Part shown: positions 6,400-8,040 of the stretch, piece by piece | Position numbering within the stretch: the stretch's first letter is position 1 | Layout: the number at the start of each line of letters is the position of its first letter | Source of the DNA: Candidatus Acetothermia bacterium | GTDB taxonomy: Bacteria > Bipolaricaulota > Bipolaricaulia > Bipolaricaulales > Bipolaricaulaceae | Direction: 5' to 3' | NCBI GenBank assembly: GCA_003551325.1 | Contig: PUMK01000347.1 | Location: 1-8,040 of the forward strand | DNA length: 8,040 nucleotides | Notes under the pieces: model-generated | Told to the model about the DNA's origin: nothing | Seen by the model: the letters and a program-made list of their open reading frames with translations, nothing else | Database searches by the model: none | Program-made: the position numbers and the translations under genes

Positions 6400-6434
6400 G
6401 TTGCGAGGGAGCGCTCGATTGCCCTCTGTGCAAC
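6400..6434 (+). other. Stem-loop upstream of the trkA promoter
   Basis: GTTGC plus GAGGG (6400-6409) pairs with CCCTC (6422-6426) and GCAAC (6430-6434), separated by a three-base bulge, around a 12-base loop. The palindrome GAGCGCTC (6409-6416) overlaps it as an alternative fold. It ends 6 bases before the predicted trkA -35 element, so it could be an operator for trkA or the distal part of the upstream terminator region. This is structure seen in the sequence only, with no recognised family. Confidence 0.3.
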
Positions 6435-6440
6435 CACCGA

Positions 6441-6469
6441 TTGTCCCCGTTGACGCGTAGGAGTACCAT
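6441..6469 (+). promoter_or_regulatory. Predicted sigma-70 promoter for leaderless trkA-trkH
   Basis: TTGTCC (6441-6446) and TACCAT (6464-6469) match the -35 and -10 consensus at four of six positions each, with the ideal 17-base spacer. Transcription would start near 6476, only about 0-3 bases before the trkA ATG at 6479, giving a leaderless or nearly leaderless message. AGGAG at 6459-6463 is 15 bases from that ATG and would not be transcribed. Confidence 0.5.
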
Positions 6470-6478
6470 GACTGCTCG

Positions 6479-7141
6479 ATGTATGTCATCGTTGTGGGGG
6501 CAGGCGGTATAGGGTCGGCGCTTGTCGATTTGGCGCTGCGCGATCGGCATGATGTTGCTGTTGTGGAGCGGGATCCGCGCAAAGCAGAGAGCGTCACCCG
6601 ACGCTACGACGTGCTCGTGATCAACGCCGATGCGGCGTTCACCGAGGTCATCCGTCAGGCCGGTGGGGACCGTGCTGATGCGCTGATCACGACCACGCAC
6701 GACGATGCGACGAATCTCATGGTCATCGCTGCGGCTGCGGATCTCGGTGTCCCTTCAATCGTCTCCGTGGTCAACGTCAAAGCACATGTCGATCTCTTCC
6801 GCCGACTGGGCGCCCATGTCATGGAGAACCCCGATGTGATCGTTGCCGAATCTCTGTACAACGCTGCCCGGCGACGGAAGCTCACCGACCTGGTCACCAT
6901 GGCCGGTGGTGCTCAGATGTTCAAGATGACGGTCACCCGCGAGTCGCCGCTTCTGGGCAAGTCGCTGCGTGAATGCGGTGTGCAGGGCCTCATCCCCACA
7001 GGGATTCTGTTCGCTGCCTTGGAACGGGAGGGCGAGATGTTGATCCCTTCCGGCACCACGATCCTGCGGGAGGGAGATGTGGTCACCGTGTACTCCAAAG
7101 AACACGTGACCGACGATTTCATCGAGGGCCTTGCGGGCTGA
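6479..7141 (+). CDS. trkA: Trk/Ktr potassium-uptake regulatory subunit TrkA (RCK protein)
   Basis: This cytoplasmic subunit binds nucleotides (ATP/ADP or NAD(H)) and gates the partner potassium channel TrkH. The 220 residues hold one RCK unit. The N-terminal Rossmann fold (about 1-130) has the glycine motif GAGGIG (7-12) and Glu30 at the end of the second strand. ADALITTTHDDATNL (67-81) and NPDVIVAESLYNAA (117-130) are typical. The RCK_C domain (about 140-218) includes ESPLLGKSLREC (155-166) and REGDVVTVYSKEH (197-209). A single unit is half the length of E. coli TrkA and like KtrA. The ATG at 6479 fits the usual MYVIVVGAG beginning but has no usable Shine-Dalgarno, agreeing with a leaderless transcript. 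An ATG at 6468 is out of frame and ends at 6512. trkH follows after 7 bases. Confidence 0.95.
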   Translation: MYVIVVGAGGIGSALVDLALRDRHDVAVVERDPRKAESVTRRYDVLVINADAAFTEVIRQAGGDRADALITTTHDDATNLMVIAAAADLGVPSIVSVVNVKAHVDLFRRLGAHVMENPDVIVAESLYNAARRRKLTDLVTMAGGAQMFKMTVTRESPLLGKSLRECGVQGLIPTGILFAALEREGEMLIPSGTTILREGDVVTVYSKEHVTDDFIEGLAG

Positions 7142-7148
7142 ACGCTTG

Positions 7149-8040
7149 ATGTGGGGAGAGTTCCAGGTCGTCCTGCGGGCGCTGGGGTACCTCGTAACGA
7201 TGATCGGCCTGATGACCGCGTTGTCCTTGATCATCGTTGCTTGGTTCGGTGAGTGGGAAGCCCTTCTCCCCTTTGCGTTGACCTCGGTTGTGTCGTTGCT
7301 GCTCGGTGCCGCCCTCTATTTCCCCTGCCGTCGCGCTGAGGACGCAAGCCTGCAACACGCGCTCGTTGTCGCGGCGGTGGGTTGGATCCTGGTGGCCTTG
7401 CTGGGTGCGTTGCCCTTCTACTTGGTATCGGTGTGGCGCACCACGGGTCCCTCACTTCCCTACGCTGACTTCACAGCCGCTTTCTTCGAATCCATATCGG
7501 GGTTTACCAGCACGGGGTTGACGATGGCCACGCGTCCTGATCTTCTGCCGCGTTCGCTCCAGTGGTGGCGCTCGTTCACCGAGTGGGTCGGTGGTGTCGG
7601 GGTTATCGTGCTCATGCTTACGCTTATCGCGGGGGTCGGGCGGTCCACAATGACGCTGTACCTCGCCGAAGCACGCGAAGAGAAGATCCACCCGTCAGTT
7701 GTGTCGACCGTACGGACCATCTGGTGGATCTTCCTCCTGTTCACCGGTGTGAGCATCTTCGCGCTGTGGGCGGGGGGAATGCCTCCGTGGGAGGCGCTCA
7801 ACCACGGGATGACGGCCATCGCTACAGGAGGGTTCACACTGTGGCCCGACTCCATCGGTCACTACAACGCGCCGCTCTTGGAAGTGCTGCTGCTGGTGAT
7901 TATGGTTGCCGGTTCCGTCAGCTTCGCCGTGCACTACCGGGCAACCCGTCAGGGGATGTCCGCGTACGTGCGTGATGTGCAGACCAAGTGGTTCCTCGGC
8001 TTCCTTGTGCTCGGCGCGGTGCTGGTGAGCCTCGAGGGGA
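7149..8040 (+). CDS. trkH: Trk/Ktr potassium channel subunit TrkH (3' truncated by window)
   Basis: The first 297 codons of the membrane channel that takes up potassium together with TrkA are present; the gene runs off the right edge, and a full family member is about 450-480 residues. The N-terminus is hydrophobic, with helices at about 12-32, 39-58 and 70-94. The first pore loop and filter is FFESISGFTSTGLTM (112-126), followed by WWRSFTEWVGGVGVIVLMLT (139-158), a helix at 190-208 and the second filter MTAIATGGFTLWPDSIG (221-237). SFAVHYRATRQG (258-269) resembles the SFxLHY segment of TrkH-type rather than KtrB-type subunits. The filters keep the glycine of each repeat; Ala-Thr-Gly replaces the usual Asn-Thr-Gly in the second. 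The ATG at 7149 is 7 bases after trkA; an adjoining TTG at 7146 is also in frame. No clear ribosome site is visible, so it is probably coupled to trkA. Confidence 0.95.
   Translation, partial: MWGEFQVVLRALGYLVTMIGLMTALSLIIVAWFGEWEALLPFALTSVVSLLLGAALYFPCRRAEDASLQHALVVAAVGWILVALLGALPFYLVSVWRTTGPSLPYADFTAAFFESISGFTSTGLTMATRPDLLPRSLQWWRSFTEWVGGVGVIVLMLTLIAGVGRSTMTLYLAEAREEKIHPSVVSTVRTIWWIFLLFTGVSIFALWAGGMPPWEALNHGMTAIATGGFTLWPDSIGHYNAPLLEVLLLVIMVAGSVSFAVHYRATRQGMSAYVRDVQTKWFLGFLVLGAVLVSLEG

Noticed and set aside
6468..6512. An ATG after AGGAG upstream of trkA, giving a 14-codon ORF
   Set aside because: The spacing is short, it is out of frame with trkA, and the predicted transcript starts after it. 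The trkA start is fixed by its conserved N-terminus.

Overview
The window is GC-rich bacterial chromosome, densely coded, with every supportable gene on the + strand. It holds housekeeping and transport genes; I see no phage, insertion sequence, CRISPR array, tRNA or rRNA. The organism cannot be named from this sequence. The primary sigma factor is short and has no recognisable region 1.1. There is a stand-alone DRTGG-domain protein of the kind known mainly from anaerobes, and one gene is probably leaderless. Together these suggest a non-proteobacterial, possibly anaerobic or thermophilic lineage, with Bipolaricaulota, Thermotogota or Firmicutes-related groups as guesses only.

Bases 1-4543 look like one operon for core information processing and repair. 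In order it holds the C-terminal tail of DNA primase (dnaG), the primary sigma factor (rpoD), tRNA dimethylallyltransferase (miaA), bifunctional NAD(P)HX epimerase/dehydratase (nnr) and a TatD-family metallo-nuclease (tatD). Successive genes overlap by 20, 4 and 4 bases and are then 7 bases apart, so translational coupling is likely. This is the classic dnaG-rpoD macromolecular-synthesis core, extended downstream by tRNA modification, metabolite repair and DNase functions.

Bases 4544-4840 are the most interesting non-coding stretch. They contain a bulged hairpin just after tatD, then a separate inverted repeat, a strong Shine-Dalgarno sequence and a 33-codon small ORF. The stop of that ORF overlaps the start of an AEC-family permease (4841-5779) in an ATGA junction. 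The permease has no ribosome binding site of its own and no other in-frame start, so the small ORF looks like a translational-coupling leader.

Bases 5780-8040 hold a DRTGG-domain protein that starts at TTG behind a near-perfect Shine-Dalgarno. It is followed by a two-gene potassium-uptake unit: trkA (regulatory RCK subunit) and trkH (channel subunit, cut by the window edge). A well-spaced -35/-10 pair just before the trkA ATG predicts a leaderless or nearly leaderless transcript. The gaps on either side of the DRTGG gene hold small hairpins that may end or separate transcription units, but none has a convincing U-tract.
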